This document shows, in pieces, positions 1 to 8,154 of a stretch of DNA of 64,000 nt; within the stretch, counting starts at the first letter, position 1, and each line of letters begins with the position of its first letter. The notes beneath the pieces are model-generated. The model worked only from the letters and a program-made list of their open reading frames with translations, had not been told where the DNA came from and did not search any database. Both the position numbers and the translations under genes were made by a program. The DNA is from Acidobacteriota bacterium. Lineage in GTDB: Bacteria; Acidobacteriota; Terriglobia; Bryobacterales; Bryobacteraceae. Location: contig JAFDVS010000026.1 of the NCBI GenBank assembly GCA_018268935.1, positions 62,001 through 126,000 on the forward strand. Reading direction: 5' to 3'.

Positions 1-1054
1 AATCCGGCGACGAACCGGACGCCCGCAACTCGCCCCACCGGTACCCTCGCAACATTAGATAAGAAGAGGGGTTAGAAAGGTCCTGTGATCGGATCCAAGA
101 GGCCACGGCGGCCAGCCGGTCTGCCGCATCGTCGAAATCCTGCGGCTCGATTCCGGTAACCGCCCGCCTTCTTGCCGCCGGCTTCCGCGCCACCGGCGCC
201 CGCTCCACATATTCTTCCGCGCCCGCATCGCCCGATGCTTCCTCGGAGGGTTGCTCTTCTTCAGGGGGAGGCGCGTCCTCGTCGGGTTCCAACAACCGCT
301 TCTCATCGAGCAGCCGGTTCACCGAGAGCCGGATTTCCTGGATTGTTCCCCCAAGTTTGGAAAAAGAAGGGGGCTCATCCTGGAACTTCTGCTCACACAC
401 TACTGACAACTCATCGAGCGTTGCTGTAATACTGTCCAGCAGTGCAAGCAGATCTACCACATACTGCTTCGACGTCTTGGCGAACCCATTCTCAAAGGCA
501 TCCAGGGTAACCTTGCCGTCTTCAACGGCGCGCCGGATCTCCTCGCGCTTTTTCTCGACGTCGTCGCCGTATTCATCTTCGCCCGGCATCTTGCCGAGCC
601 GCTGGGCCTCGTGATACTGCAGGTAGCTGTGCTGTCCCTTGGTAATCGGGACCTGCTTTAGCGGAATGTCCAGATACGCTCCGCCCAGCCAGTCCAGCGG
701 AGCCAGGCGCAACCCGGGATCACCATCCTCCAGCTCAGGATAGACCGTATCCCACTGCGTTTCGATCAGCCCCTTGAGAGCCAGCAACCCCTTGTGGAAG
801 CCCTCGAACTGCTCGCGGTAGATGTAGGCCTCAATCAGCCAGACCACTACCTGCAGATCTTTCGACTTCTTGAGAAGAATATCCTCAGCCTGGCGGATGA
901 CAACCTTGTAATCCACCCCTGCCGATTCGGCCAGCCAGTCCTCGTTCGGACGGCGGGCTTCTTTCAACTTGTCAAAGGCCGGATTGTAGCGGATATTCTC
1001 GCCGCTCGGGTTCGGGCCAGGAATCGGACTGAGAAGTTCTTCGAGCGTGGCCAT
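1..1054 (-). CDS. tssA: TssA (ImpA N-terminal family), T6SS baseplate/cap protein, partial
   Basis: The gene runs off the left edge, so only the N-terminal ~351 codons are present. The start at 1054 gives MATLEELLSPIPGPNPSGEN, and the SPIPGPNPSGENIRY block is the hallmark of the ImpA_N domain of TssA. A conserved WLGGAYLDIPL-type segment follows around residue 120, and an acidic, proline-rich linker (EPDEDAPPPEEE) begins near residue 235. TssA coordinates baseplate assembly and sheath-tube polymerisation in the cytoplasm. It is the last visible gene of the minus-strand tssB-tssC-hcp-tagJ-tssA operon, 40 bp downstream of tagJ. The C-terminal half, which defines the TssA class, lies outside the window. 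Confidence 0.88.
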   Translation of the reverse strand, partial: MATLEELLSPIPGPNPSGENIRYNPAFDKLKEARRPNEDWLAESAGVDYKVVIRQAEDILLKKSKDLQVVVWLIEAYIYREQFEGFHKGLLALKGLIETQWDTVYPELEDGDPGLRLAPLDWLGGAYLDIPLKQVPITKGQHSYLQYHEAQRLGKMPGEDEYGDDVEKKREEIRRAVEDGKVTLDAFENGFAKTSKQYVVDLLALLDSITATLDELSVVCEQKFQDEPPSFSKLGGTIQEIRLSVNRLLDEKRLLEPDEDAPPPEEEQPSEEASGDAGAEEYVERAPVARKPAARRRAVTGIEPQDFDDAADRLAAVASWIRSQDLSNPSSYLMLRGYRWGELRASGSSPD

Positions 1055-1094
1055 GCGGTACGTTCCGAGCGGTCAGAATAGCACGAACCGGAGG

Positions 1095-1811
1095 CTATTC
1101 CGCGACGGCTTCCTCCGTTGTTGCAAACTCGATCTTGCGGATTTCGAGCAGTGGGATTTCCTCGTCATCCATCAGAAATGTCTTCTGGCCGAAAGGCACG
1201 GGCTCGCCGTCGCGCTCTTCCCAAACTGTCATCCGGCCCAACCGCACGTTGTCGTCCGCGTTCTGGAAGGAGAACGGGCACAATACCGGCAACAGGCATT
1301 CTCCCAACTCCGTCTGGTTGAAATCCGGACCTGTGTGGATCATCACTGGAGCCCACAGCATATCCCGCAGCCGCTTGGGAGGTTCGATCTCAATCGACTC
1401 GATGTGCGCCAACGGAATCCACAAGTAGGCCCCCGCTGTGTACACTTCCAACCGCGATCCAATGCGGGGGTCCGCATCTTCGAGGCTCTCGAAAGGCGTC
1501 CCGTTCAAGTTCCCCTTCTTGGAAGGAATCGCCGGCACGGATGGAAACTCCCGTTTTTCGAAAATCTCCCGCCGCGTCCGTTCCGAGTGCATGCACGCCT
1601 CATACAGAAGCGCGCCCATCCCCGATTTCTGATTCTCCTTCGCCAGCACTTCCAGGTGCTTTCTAGCCCTGTCGAAGTCGCCAGTGAAGCAAAGCAACTC
1701 AAACAAAAAAGTGCGACGCTGAGCGTCGGTTGGGTTGTCCCGCAACTCGGCACTCAGCGCCTGCACAGCTTCGTTCAGTTTGCCAGCTTTGTACAGTTCT
1801 CTGGCATTCAT
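1095..1811 (-). CDS. tagJ: TagJ/ImpE-family T6SS accessory protein
   Basis: This 238-aa protein opens with a short TPR-like helical repeat (ARELYKAGKLNEAVQALSAE, then a GDFDRARKHLEVL helix). It continues into the ImpE-type C-terminal domain with the RLGSRLE-like stretch DPRIGSRLEVYTAGAYLWIP and an acidic, beta-rich end. ImpE/TagJ binds the N-terminus of the small sheath protein TssB in some T6SSs and modulates sheath disassembly. It lies 7 bp downstream of hcp and 40 bp upstream of tssA on the same strand, which fits an accessory gene inside a T6SS operon. Family assignment rests on overall pattern and context, and no catalytic motif is expected. Confidence 0.8.
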   Translation of the reverse strand: MNARELYKAGKLNEAVQALSAELRDNPTDAQRRTFLFELLCFTGDFDRARKHLEVLAKENQKSGMGALLYEACMHSERTRREIFEKREFPSVPAIPSKKGNLNGTPFESLEDADPRIGSRLEVYTAGAYLWIPLAHIESIEIEPPKRLRDMLWAPVMIHTGPDFNQTELGECLLPVLCPFSFQNADDNVRLGRMTVWEERDGEPVPFGQKTFLMDDEEIPLLEIRKIEFATTEEAVAE

Positions 1812-1818
1812 GGAAGCG

Positions 1819-2307
1819 TCAGACCTTCTTGTTCTCTTTGATGTTGTAGCCGGCCTTCACGGACGAATCGAGCGTGCCGTCCTGCTTCTGAGGCTTGTAG
1901 TCGAATTCAATCTTCGCGTAGTTCAGCGAGAACTGATCGGTCGGAACCACGTCACCGTGCGAAGAACCACCCACCTGATAGCTGGAAACCAGCACGTCGG
2001 TCAGCACGATTTTCAGGTACTCCTGCTGTTCCGTACCAGCGCGGCGGCAAACCAGAGTGGCCTTGTTGATGTGTTCACCGCAGGCGCAAGCAAGCATCAG
2101 CTTCGGCGAGGACTTCTGGAACTTGCTCACGAAGTGCAAGTCCTGCATGACCACCTTGCCGGCGCCATGACCGCCACCAGAGTGGCCGGTTCCGGTATTC
2201 GTTTCGCCCCAGCTCCACGATTCCAGATCAATCTCATTCTTGTGCTTGGAATCGTGGCTTTCTCCATCGATGCCTTCAAACTTCAGGAAATAATCTACTG
2301 CAGCCAT
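1819..2307 (-). CDS. hcp: Hcp, T6SS inner-tube protein
   Basis: The 162-aa protein starts MAAVDYFLKFEGIDGESHD and contains the Hcp1-family features IDLESWSWGETNTG (residues ~25-40), the VVMQDLHFVSKFQKSSP segment and the SFSLNYAKIEFDY-like C-terminal strand (here DQFSLNYAKIEFDYKPQ). Hexameric Hcp rings stack into the secreted tube inside the TssBC sheath. The start has a strong GAGGAG Shine-Dalgarno about 8 bases upstream. A 12-bp imperfect stem-loop sits in the 82-bp gap after tssC. This gap is the largest inside the operon and may let Hcp be made in excess of the sheath proteins. Confidence 0.95.
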   Translation of the reverse strand: MAAVDYFLKFEGIDGESHDSKHKNEIDLESWSWGETNTGTGHSGGGHGAGKVVMQDLHFVSKFQKSSPKLMLACACGEHINKATLVCRRAGTEQQEYLKIVLTDVLVSSYQVGGSSHGDVVPTDQFSLNYAKIEFDYKPQKQDGTLDSSVKAGYNIKENKKV

Positions 2308-2338
2308 TGTCTTTCTCCTCTATTCTTTATTTTTCAGC

Positions 2339-2369
2339 TTGGAGGAACCTGGTGTGGAGGTCCCTCCAA
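2339..2369 (-). promoter_or_regulatory. Intercistronic stem-loop between tssC and hcp
   Basis: TTGGAGG (2339-2345) pairs with CCTCCAA (2363-2369), and ACCT (2347-2350) pairs with AGGT (2358-2361). One A/C mismatch separates the two helices and the loop is 7 nt. On the minus strand the stem is followed by an A-rich, not T-rich, leader and then the hcp ribosome site. It therefore looks more like a processing or stabilising element than a simple terminator. Confidence 0.5.
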
Positions 2370-2389
2370 TGCTGTTGTTGTTTTGTACC

Positions 2390-3874
2390 TTACTTGCGAG
2401 TCGGCGCCGGGAGCTCCGCCACCAACCGCAGGGAAACCGAGAGTTCATCCAACTGGAAGTGGGGCCGGAGGAAGGCGATTGCCTTGTATACGCCCGGCTT
2501 GCCAGGCACTTCCATCACGTCTACGCGAGCTTCACGCAGTGGCCGCTCCGCCTTGTAGGTGGGCGACGCCGTGTCGTCGGCAATCACGTAGTTCAAAATC
2601 CACTGGTTCATCCACTTCTCGCAGTCCTGACGCGACATGAAACTACCGATCTTGTCTCGCATCATCGCCTTCAAGTAGTGTGCAAACCTCGATACCGCGA
2701 AAATGTAGGGCAACTGCGTTGACAACCGCGCATTGGCGTTGGCCGCTGCCTTGTCATACAGCTTCGGCTTCTGGCAGCTTTGCACGCTGAAAAACGCCGC
2801 GTAGTCGGTGTTCTTGCAGTGCACCAGAGGAATGAATCCCTGGTCGGCCAGCTCCTTCTCGCGCCGGTCGGTGATGGGCACTTCGGTCGGGCATTTCATG
2901 GCCACATCGCCTTCGTCGGTATAGAAGTTATGTACCGGAAGCCCTTCCACCAGGCCGCCGCCTTCCACGCCGCGGATCGCAGCGCACCATCCGTGCCGCG
3001 CGAACGCATTGGTTAGCCGCGCTCCCAGGGCAAACGCCGCGTTGCCCCACAAATACTTGCCGTGATCGGTGCCGTCCACTCCCTCTTCGTAGGCAAATCC
3101 CTCGATCTGCTTGTGTTCCTTGCCATAAGGAAGGCGCATCAGGATGCGCGGCACACACAATCCCACGTACCGGCTGTCTTCGCTTGCCCGGAAGCTCTTC
3201 CACTTCGCGTATTCCGTCGTATCGAATACCTTGCCCAGATCGCGCGGTGCGTCCAGACTTGTGAAGCTCTCCAGGTTGAACATTTCCGGCGAGGCGGCCG
3301 AAAGGAACGGGGCGTGAGCCGATGCGGCTACGGTCGAAATCCGTTCCAGCAGTTCCACATCTTCCGGATGCCGGCTGAATTCGTAGTCCCCAATCAGCCC
3401 CGCGAACGGTGCGCCGCCGAAGATACCGAATTCTTCTTCGTAAACTTTCTTGAACAACGTGCTCTGATCGAACTCCGGCGCGCGCTGCAGGTCGCGCAGC
3501 AACTCCCGCTTGTTCGAGTTGAAGAGTTTGATCTTCAACATCGAGTTGGTTTCGCTTTGGTCGATCAGGTACTTCACCCCGCGCCAGGTCCCTTCCAGCT
3601 TCTGGAACACCGGATGGTGGAGCACTTCATTCAATTGCAGGCTCAGCAGGTGGTCAATCTGCGCGATACGCGCATTGATCATGGCTTCCGTATCCTTCGA
3701 CACGGCCATCGATCCTTCCAGTACCTGCTCCGCGAACATCTTCACCAGTTCGCGCCCGCGTTCCTTCTGGGCCGGATCCTTACCCAGCCGTCCTTCATCT
3801 ACAATCTTGTCCAGCAGGCTGCCCTCGAGGACCTGCTCCTGAGCCTGTGCCCCGGCGCGTTGTGCGTCACTCAT
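2390..3874 (-). CDS. tssC: TssC, T6SS contractile sheath large subunit
   Basis: The 494-aa length is typical for TssC/VipB (EvpB family). Visible family blocks include the N-terminal sheath-handshake helix (MINARIAQIDHLLSLQLNEV), HPVFQKLEGTWRGVKYLI (~105-125), FGGAPFAGLIGDYEF (~165) and LMRLPYGKEHKQIEGF (~250). The C-terminal part carries YFLSRFAHYLK-like sequence (here VSRFAHYLKAMMRDKIGSF) and the LRPHFQLDELSVSLRLVAELP end, which is very conserved in TssC. The protein polymerises with TssB into the contractile sheath. Its start overlaps the tssB stop by 8 bp, so the two subunits are probably translationally coupled. Confidence 0.96.
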   Translation of the reverse strand: MSDAQRAGAQAQEQVLEGSLLDKIVDEGRLGKDPAQKERGRELVKMFAEQVLEGSMAVSKDTEAMINARIAQIDHLLSLQLNEVLHHPVFQKLEGTWRGVKYLIDQSETNSMLKIKLFNSNKRELLRDLQRAPEFDQSTLFKKVYEEEFGIFGGAPFAGLIGDYEFSRHPEDVELLERISTVAASAHAPFLSAASPEMFNLESFTSLDAPRDLGKVFDTTEYAKWKSFRASEDSRYVGLCVPRILMRLPYGKEHKQIEGFAYEEGVDGTDHGKYLWGNAAFALGARLTNAFARHGWCAAIRGVEGGGLVEGLPVHNFYTDEGDVAMKCPTEVPITDRREKELADQGFIPLVHCKNTDYAAFFSVQSCQKPKLYDKAAANANARLSTQLPYIFAVSRFAHYLKAMMRDKIGSFMSRQDCEKWMNQWILNYVIADDTASPTYKAERPLREARVDVMEVPGKPGVYKAIAFLRPHFQLDELSVSLRLVAELPAPTRK

Positions 3875-4388
3875 TGGAACCTCCCTCGGCGTTAATCTCG
3901 GACTTCACTTTCGCCAGCTTGTCCGCGTCTCCAGCCAGGCCAAGCAGCAACTCGTCCAGCTTGTCGTTGCCCATCATGGCTCCGCGGAGGTCGGCCAGCT
4001 TTGTCCGCAGGTCCAGCAGTTCCTTCAATGGCTTCACTTGACGAGCCACGTTCTCCGGCTCGAAGTCGTCCATCGACTTGAAGTTCAGGTTCACCCGCAG
4101 TTGCCCCGCGTCGGGATCTTCACTCAGCTTGTTCTCCACCGAAAACGCGATGTGCGGATTCATCCCTTCCAAAACTTTGTCGAAGTTGTCGGGGTTGATC
4201 TCGACGAACTTCCGGTCACGCAATCGGGGCAGCGGCTGCTCCGGCATCCCCGTGAAATCTCCCAGAACGCCGAGAACGAACGGCAGTTCCTTCAATTCGA
4301 TGGCATCGCCGACTTCCACGTCGTAGGTGATGTGTACTCTGGGGGGGCGAACCCGATCCAGTTTATGCTGTGCGCTTTCTCTTGCCAT
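3867..4388 (-). CDS. tssB: TssB, T6SS contractile sheath small subunit
   Basis: With the start at 4388 the product is 173 aa, the normal TssB/VipA size. An upstream in-frame ATG (4475) would add 29 poorly conserved residues. The 4388 start has AGAGGG 6-7 bases upstream and gives MARESAQHKLDRVRPPRVHI, matching the family beginning. The RVHITYDVEVG and ELPFVLGVLGDFTG motifs (~residues 20-50) and FVEINPDNFDKVL are diagnostic. TssB pairs with TssC to form the sheath, and the 8-bp overlap with tssC supports stoichiometric coupling. It is the first gene of the visible T6SS operon. Confidence 0.95.
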   Translation of the reverse strand: MARESAQHKLDRVRPPRVHITYDVEVGDAIELKELPFVLGVLGDFTGMPEQPLPRLRDRKFVEINPDNFDKVLEGMNPHIAFSVENKLSEDPDAGQLRVNLNFKSMDDFEPENVARQVKPLKELLDLRTKLADLRGAMMGNDKLDELLLGLAGDADKLAKVKSEINAEGGSNE

Positions 4389-4736
4389 TGCATTCCCTCT
4401 TTGATTGTCTGGTTCTTTCTCTTGGCCTTTGCCGGAACGTCGTTGTTCCCCTCCAGGAACCGGTTGACTGTTCAACCTTCATCGTTTCGGCTCAGCCCGC
4501 TGTACATACCTATCACAGCGGTACGTAAAGTTCAACCGGAGTCAGTCTATCTCCTCTTGGGTGCGCATCAGCTGTTTTTTTCTCAGTGTTTTCTCAGTGT
4601 TTTCACCGCTGCGTACCGGGCATCTCACTCTTGTCTTTTGTCCTGCCCTCTGTCCTACTCTCTAGCTCCTCGTTTTCGTCTACACCAGGATAAGCGTAAT
4701 CGCTTCGGTAAAAGCATCACGAGCCGCAGAAAAAAA
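4389..4736. other. Intergenic leader upstream of tssB, with a small tandem repeat
   Basis: This ~350-bp gap between the 201-aa gene and the chosen tssB start has no convincing ORF. It contains two exact tandem copies of TTTTCTCAGTG (4578-4588 and 4589-4599) followed by a partial third (TTTTCACC). It is the natural place for the T6SS operon promoter. I do not see a clear -10/-35 pair that I would defend. Confidence 0.5.
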
Positions 4737-5342
4737 CTACAGCCGGTAGCGCCAGATTGCCAGATTGGATCCTTCCACCGCCACGTCCAGGATTCCCACG
4801 TTGTCCCCCAATGCCTGGCTGATCGCCGCGCGCAGCACGCCGGCAACAGCCTCACGTGTGTACACCCAGTAGAAGAAGGCTTCCACGCATGTCGCTAACA
4901 ACGGATCCCCACCACCATGGCTGCATTCGCAATGTACCTGAACCCGGTCGTATACGGCTCCGTGCGCTTCTGTCGATAGTCCGAGGCGCACCGTTAGCGT
5001 CACGGGCTTACCCACACCCGCTACCGGCTCCAGCCAGATCTCGAGTTCGATCGCACCGTTCGGCCACCCGGGTTCGCCTTCGCGCAATGACGCGAAGACT
5101 TGCCGTGAGCGCAGCGACATCCGCTCTGCGTCGGTTCGAAAGTTCAGTTTTGGTAAACCCAGCGCGGATGGGAATGCAATCGAGCTGCGCTCCTCCCCTT
5201 GCGATAGCTCGATGCGCATGTCGCGAAACTGCCCTTCGAGCATCGTGCGCAGAAGTGATGCAGGGATGGAAACGGGTGCGTCACCGGCAAACCCAACCAG
5301 GGTCCCAGTGCCGCGAAGTGCATCGAGTAGTGCGGTAAACAT
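4737..5342 (-). CDS. Unrecognised 201-aa protein next to the T6SS operon
   Basis: I do not recognise this family. The protein is soluble, with no signal peptide or membrane segment. It starts MFTALLDALRGTGTLVGFAG and has an aromatic C-terminal helix (CVEAFFYWVYTREAVAGVLR, ~residues 155-175). It ends with an NLAIWRYRL strand. A cysteine/histidine cluster, VQVHCECSHGGGDP (~140), could bind metal. It lies on the same strand as tssB, ~350 bp upstream, and ~100 bp downstream of the hydrolase-type regulator. A T6SS-associated role is only suggested by position. Confidence 0.7.
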   Translation of the reverse strand: MFTALLDALRGTGTLVGFAGDAPVSIPASLLRTMLEGQFRDMRIELSQGEERSSIAFPSALGLPKLNFRTDAERMSLRSRQVFASLREGEPGWPNGAIELEIWLEPVAGVGKPVTLTVRLGLSTEAHGAVYDRVQVHCECSHGGGDPLLATCVEAFFYWVYTREAVAGVLRAAISQALGDNVGILDVAVEGSNLAIWRYRL

Positions 5343-5441
5343 GTTGGGTGGTCTCCTTGGAATTGGCGATCAGGTGACCCCAGATTACGCCACATCCCGA
5401 CTCGGAGTCGTGCGGCAAACGGTAAGGGAAGCGTAAGGAAA

Positions 5442-7151
5442 TCAGCAGGAGACCACTTCGAACAGCGGCCAGTCTTCGCCGTCCAGCGTCAGTACATTGT
5501 GCTTGGCGAACTGAATCCCGGAACCCGCCACCAGGTCCCTTACGACGCGGGAAACCACCACTTTCCCTGTCCCTGTCGATGCCAGCATCCGCCCGGTCAG
5601 CTCCACCGTAAAGCCTGCCGGTGGCGATCCCGGTAAGAATTCGCATTCACCCGTGTGCACCGCGGCCCGCGTCTCCATCCCCATCCGCAGCCCGTGCGCC
5701 ACCATCGCAAACGCGCTGCGTACCGCTCGCGCAGGACCGTCGAACGTTGCCAGCGGCGCACCGGACTCCAGATCTCCTTCCCGCCCGCGGAACCATTCGA
5801 TTTCGCGACGGATTCGTCCCATGTAAGCCAGGGCTTCCGGATTTCCCGCATGGCGGGGGCGCAACGTCTCCGGCATGTCCAGAAACAGGGTTGTGGCCAG
5901 CGCCCGCTCGGCTTGCGGCAGGCTGCTCAGACCAGAGAGAAAATCCTCAGTCGCCTCTAGAATTGCATCCTGATCCCCCACAAACGGCAAGTGATCTGCT
6001 CCGGGCAGTTCGAGAAACCGCGCGTCCCGGATCAGACTCGCCATAAACCGCCCTTCTTCCACCAACAGTGTCTTGTCCTCACTGCGGTGGATGACCAACG
6101 TCGGAACCTGAAGCGACGGCAGAATGGGGCGGATGTCGATTTCCGCGTTCATCCGCGTCAGTGCTTCCGCCGCCCCCGGGCTGGCCCCCATTCGCAGATA
6201 GGTTGCCCACCAATTCCGGAAATCAGCGTCCCGTGCGAGAGAAGGCGCTCTTTCCTCAATACCCACCGGGCCGCCCCACTGCGCATTGATCTGCTTGCAA
6301 TATGCGTCCCGTTCGGCCGAAGTCGGCCCCCACGGATAATCAACATCCCGCAGCCGCCGGGCGTACGACCCGATCATCACCAGGCCCGCCACCTTCTCCG
6401 GGTGCGTAGCCGAAAACAACACCGACAGCGGACCGCCTTCGGATACGCCGACAATCGCCGCCCGCCTCGATCCCACCGCGTCCATCACCGCGCGAACGTC
6501 GTCCATCCTTTGTTCGAGAGTAGGCAACTGGTTCAGCGGCACCCGGTCCGACAACCCCGTCCCCCGTTTGTCGAATAGGATCAATCTGGAAAATGAGGAC
6601 AACCGCCGCAGAAACCGGGCAAAACGCGGTTCCCGCCAAAAGTACTCCAGGTGTGACACCCAACCCATCACGAAGACGAGGTCCATTGGACCTTCTCCGA
6701 CCACCTGGTAGGCAATGTTGACGTCGCCTGACCTCGCATAGTGCGTCTCGGGTACGCCGTCCTGAAGGGTTCTCGGTGGAATCCCCGTAATTGCCGGAGC
6801 CGGTTCCGGGGCAGGTGCGGCTTTCACCGGCACCGCACTCCCCTGATCCTGCACCTGCGGCATGAACCGGTATCCACGCCGCGGCCGCGTTTCAATGTAG
6901 ACCGGCGCCTTCGGATCGTCTCCCAACGCCTTCCGCACTTCCGCAATCTGGAACGAAAGGGCATGGTCGTCCACAAACGTGTCAGGCCACAATTCCTTCA
7001 TCAGCTGATCGCGCAACACCAACTGATTGGAACGCGTGACCAGAAAGGCCAGTACATCGAATGCCTTCGGTGCAAGCATGACTTCCCGGCCGGCGCGGAA
7101 TAAGCGCCGCTCCGACAGATCCAGAAGAAAGTCTCCGAACTGAAGACGCAC
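5442..7151 (-). CDS. Winged-helix / alpha-beta hydrolase / degenerate cyclase fusion regulator
   Basis: The 569-aa protein fuses three parts. Residues ~1-98 form an OmpR/CadC-type winged helix (LAPKAFDVLAFLV, RPRRGYRFMP). Residues ~135-410 are an alpha/beta hydrolase with nucleophile elbow GVSEGG, acid region HRSEDKTLLV and catalytic-type His in PGADHLPF. The last ~150 residues resemble the class III cyclase domain often fused to such hydrolases (AAVHTGECE, VVSRVVRDLVAGSGIQF). The cyclase is probably dead: the first metal aspartate region survives as LFLDM, but the usual GDG before LATFDGPARA reads SGA. There is no membrane segment. It is divergent from the PAP2 gene, whose ATG is ~100 bp away. 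Confidence 0.85.
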   Translation of the reverse strand: MRLQFGDFLLDLSERRLFRAGREVMLAPKAFDVLAFLVTRSNQLVLRDQLMKELWPDTFVDDHALSFQIAEVRKALGDDPKAPVYIETRPRRGYRFMPQVQDQGSAVPVKAAPAPEPAPAITGIPPRTLQDGVPETHYARSGDVNIAYQVVGEGPMDLVFVMGWVSHLEYFWREPRFARFLRRLSSFSRLILFDKRGTGLSDRVPLNQLPTLEQRMDDVRAVMDAVGSRRAAIVGVSEGGPLSVLFSATHPEKVAGLVMIGSYARRLRDVDYPWGPTSAERDAYCKQINAQWGGPVGIEERAPSLARDADFRNWWATYLRMGASPGAAEALTRMNAEIDIRPILPSLQVPTLVIHRSEDKTLLVEEGRFMASLIRDARFLELPGADHLPFVGDQDAILEATEDFLSGLSSLPQAERALATTLFLDMPETLRPRHAGNPEALAYMGRIRREIEWFRGREGDLESGAPLATFDGPARAVRSAFAMVAHGLRMGMETRAAVHTGECEFLPGSPPAGFTVELTGRMLASTGTGKVVVSRVVRDLVAGSGIQFAKHNVLTLDGEDWPLFEVVSC

Positions 7152-7210
7152 GTGCTATCAATCTATACTCTGTGCCTCGCCGTCCGCAACGACCCGCATC
7201 GGTAGCGCGC

Positions 7211-7225
7211 CTTGCCAACGGCAAG
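7211..7225. promoter_or_regulatory. Small perfect hairpin in the divergent regulator/PAP2 leader
   Basis: CTTGCC (7211-7216) and GGCAAG (7220-7225) flank an AAC loop and are followed by a T-rich stretch (tttattattg). The hairpin lies between the start of the winged-helix regulator and the preferred PAP2 start. It could be an operator or leader structure. No more can be said from sequence alone. Confidence 0.35.
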
Positions 7226-7255
7226 GTGAGTTTATTATTGTTAGCTGAACTCGTG

Positions 7256-8148
7256 ATGCACTCTGAATGGACGGGGATTATCGCGGCCGCACAGCCTAAG
7301 GCTGTGACGGCTCAACTCCATCCCCACGAGAGAGTGATTCTGTCCTTTTTAGCGATACTCGCTATTCTTGGCCTCGTTCGCCGTGTCCCTATGGAGCGCC
7401 ACTTTTTCCTCTGTCTGCTGCCTGCGACGCTTTGGGGAGTCTGGCACATTGAATCCCGCATTTCGAAACGTTGGACGCGTATCCTGAGGGAGTGGGCTTC
7501 GCTCGCCCTCCTTCTTGTGGCCTACTGGGCGCTGGAAGTCTTTGCCACCCAAAGCAAGGAAGGGCCCCGGTCGACCTGGCTGTTCTGGGACCACCATTTA
7601 CTTTATTCAGTGGGACTTAAGAATTGGATCGAAACGGGAGGCCGAGCGCTTCCGACGTTGCTCGAGACGGTCTATCTTCTCCTTTATTCCTTACCTCCCA
7701 TCTGCCTCGGCGCGATCTATCTCAGCGGTGCGAGCCGCCGCTCGGGCAAGTTCCTGTTTGTTCTGTTCCTTGGCACACTTGCCGCGTACGCCCTCATTCC
7801 GATGTTCCCGGCCGCCTCTCCGCGGACCGCGTTTCCGGGAGTCGATCTGCCCGCTTACCTCACCTTCCCCAGGTCTATCAACCTGTGGCTCCTCGATCAC
7901 ATGGATATCACCACCAGCGTGTTCCCGAGTGGCCATGTTGCCGTGGCATTCTCCTGCGCGTTCGGGTTGCTACGCACTGTCCCGGCTCGTCCTCGGGCAT
8001 GTGGGCTACTGGGTTCGGCGTCGCCTTCCTGGTGTACGCCGCGACCGTGTATGGACGCTATCATTATGCCGTGGACGGCCTTGCCAGCATCCTTCTCGCC
8101 ACTACTGCGTGGGTAGTCGCCGAGTGGCTTGACTCTATAGGGGATTGA
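7256..8148 (+). pseudogene. PAP2-type integral membrane phosphatase, split by a frameshift
   Basis: Several hydrophobic helices lead to the PAP2 phosphatase signature FPSGHVAVAFSCAFGLL (codons ending near 7975). In that frame the protein then becomes nonsense and ends at 8116. The missing third signature, TVYGRYHYAVDGLAS (R-x-H-x3-D), is encoded in a different frame that runs to 8148. A single-base deletion (or equivalent) near 7979-7990 explains both. The region before SGH resembles inositol-phosphorylceramide-synthase-like PAP2 proteins, which process lipid phosphates. I prefer the ATG at 7256 because a hairpin lies upstream; an in-frame ATG also exists at 7172. The gene is either a real pseudogene or carries a sequencing error. 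Confidence 0.7.
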
Positions 8149-8154
8149 CTTGTC

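Noticed and set aside
4578..4599. Two tandem TTTTCTCAGTG copies as a possible CRISPR or regulator array
   Set aside because: Only two adjacent copies with no spacers; recorded as a small tandem repeat.
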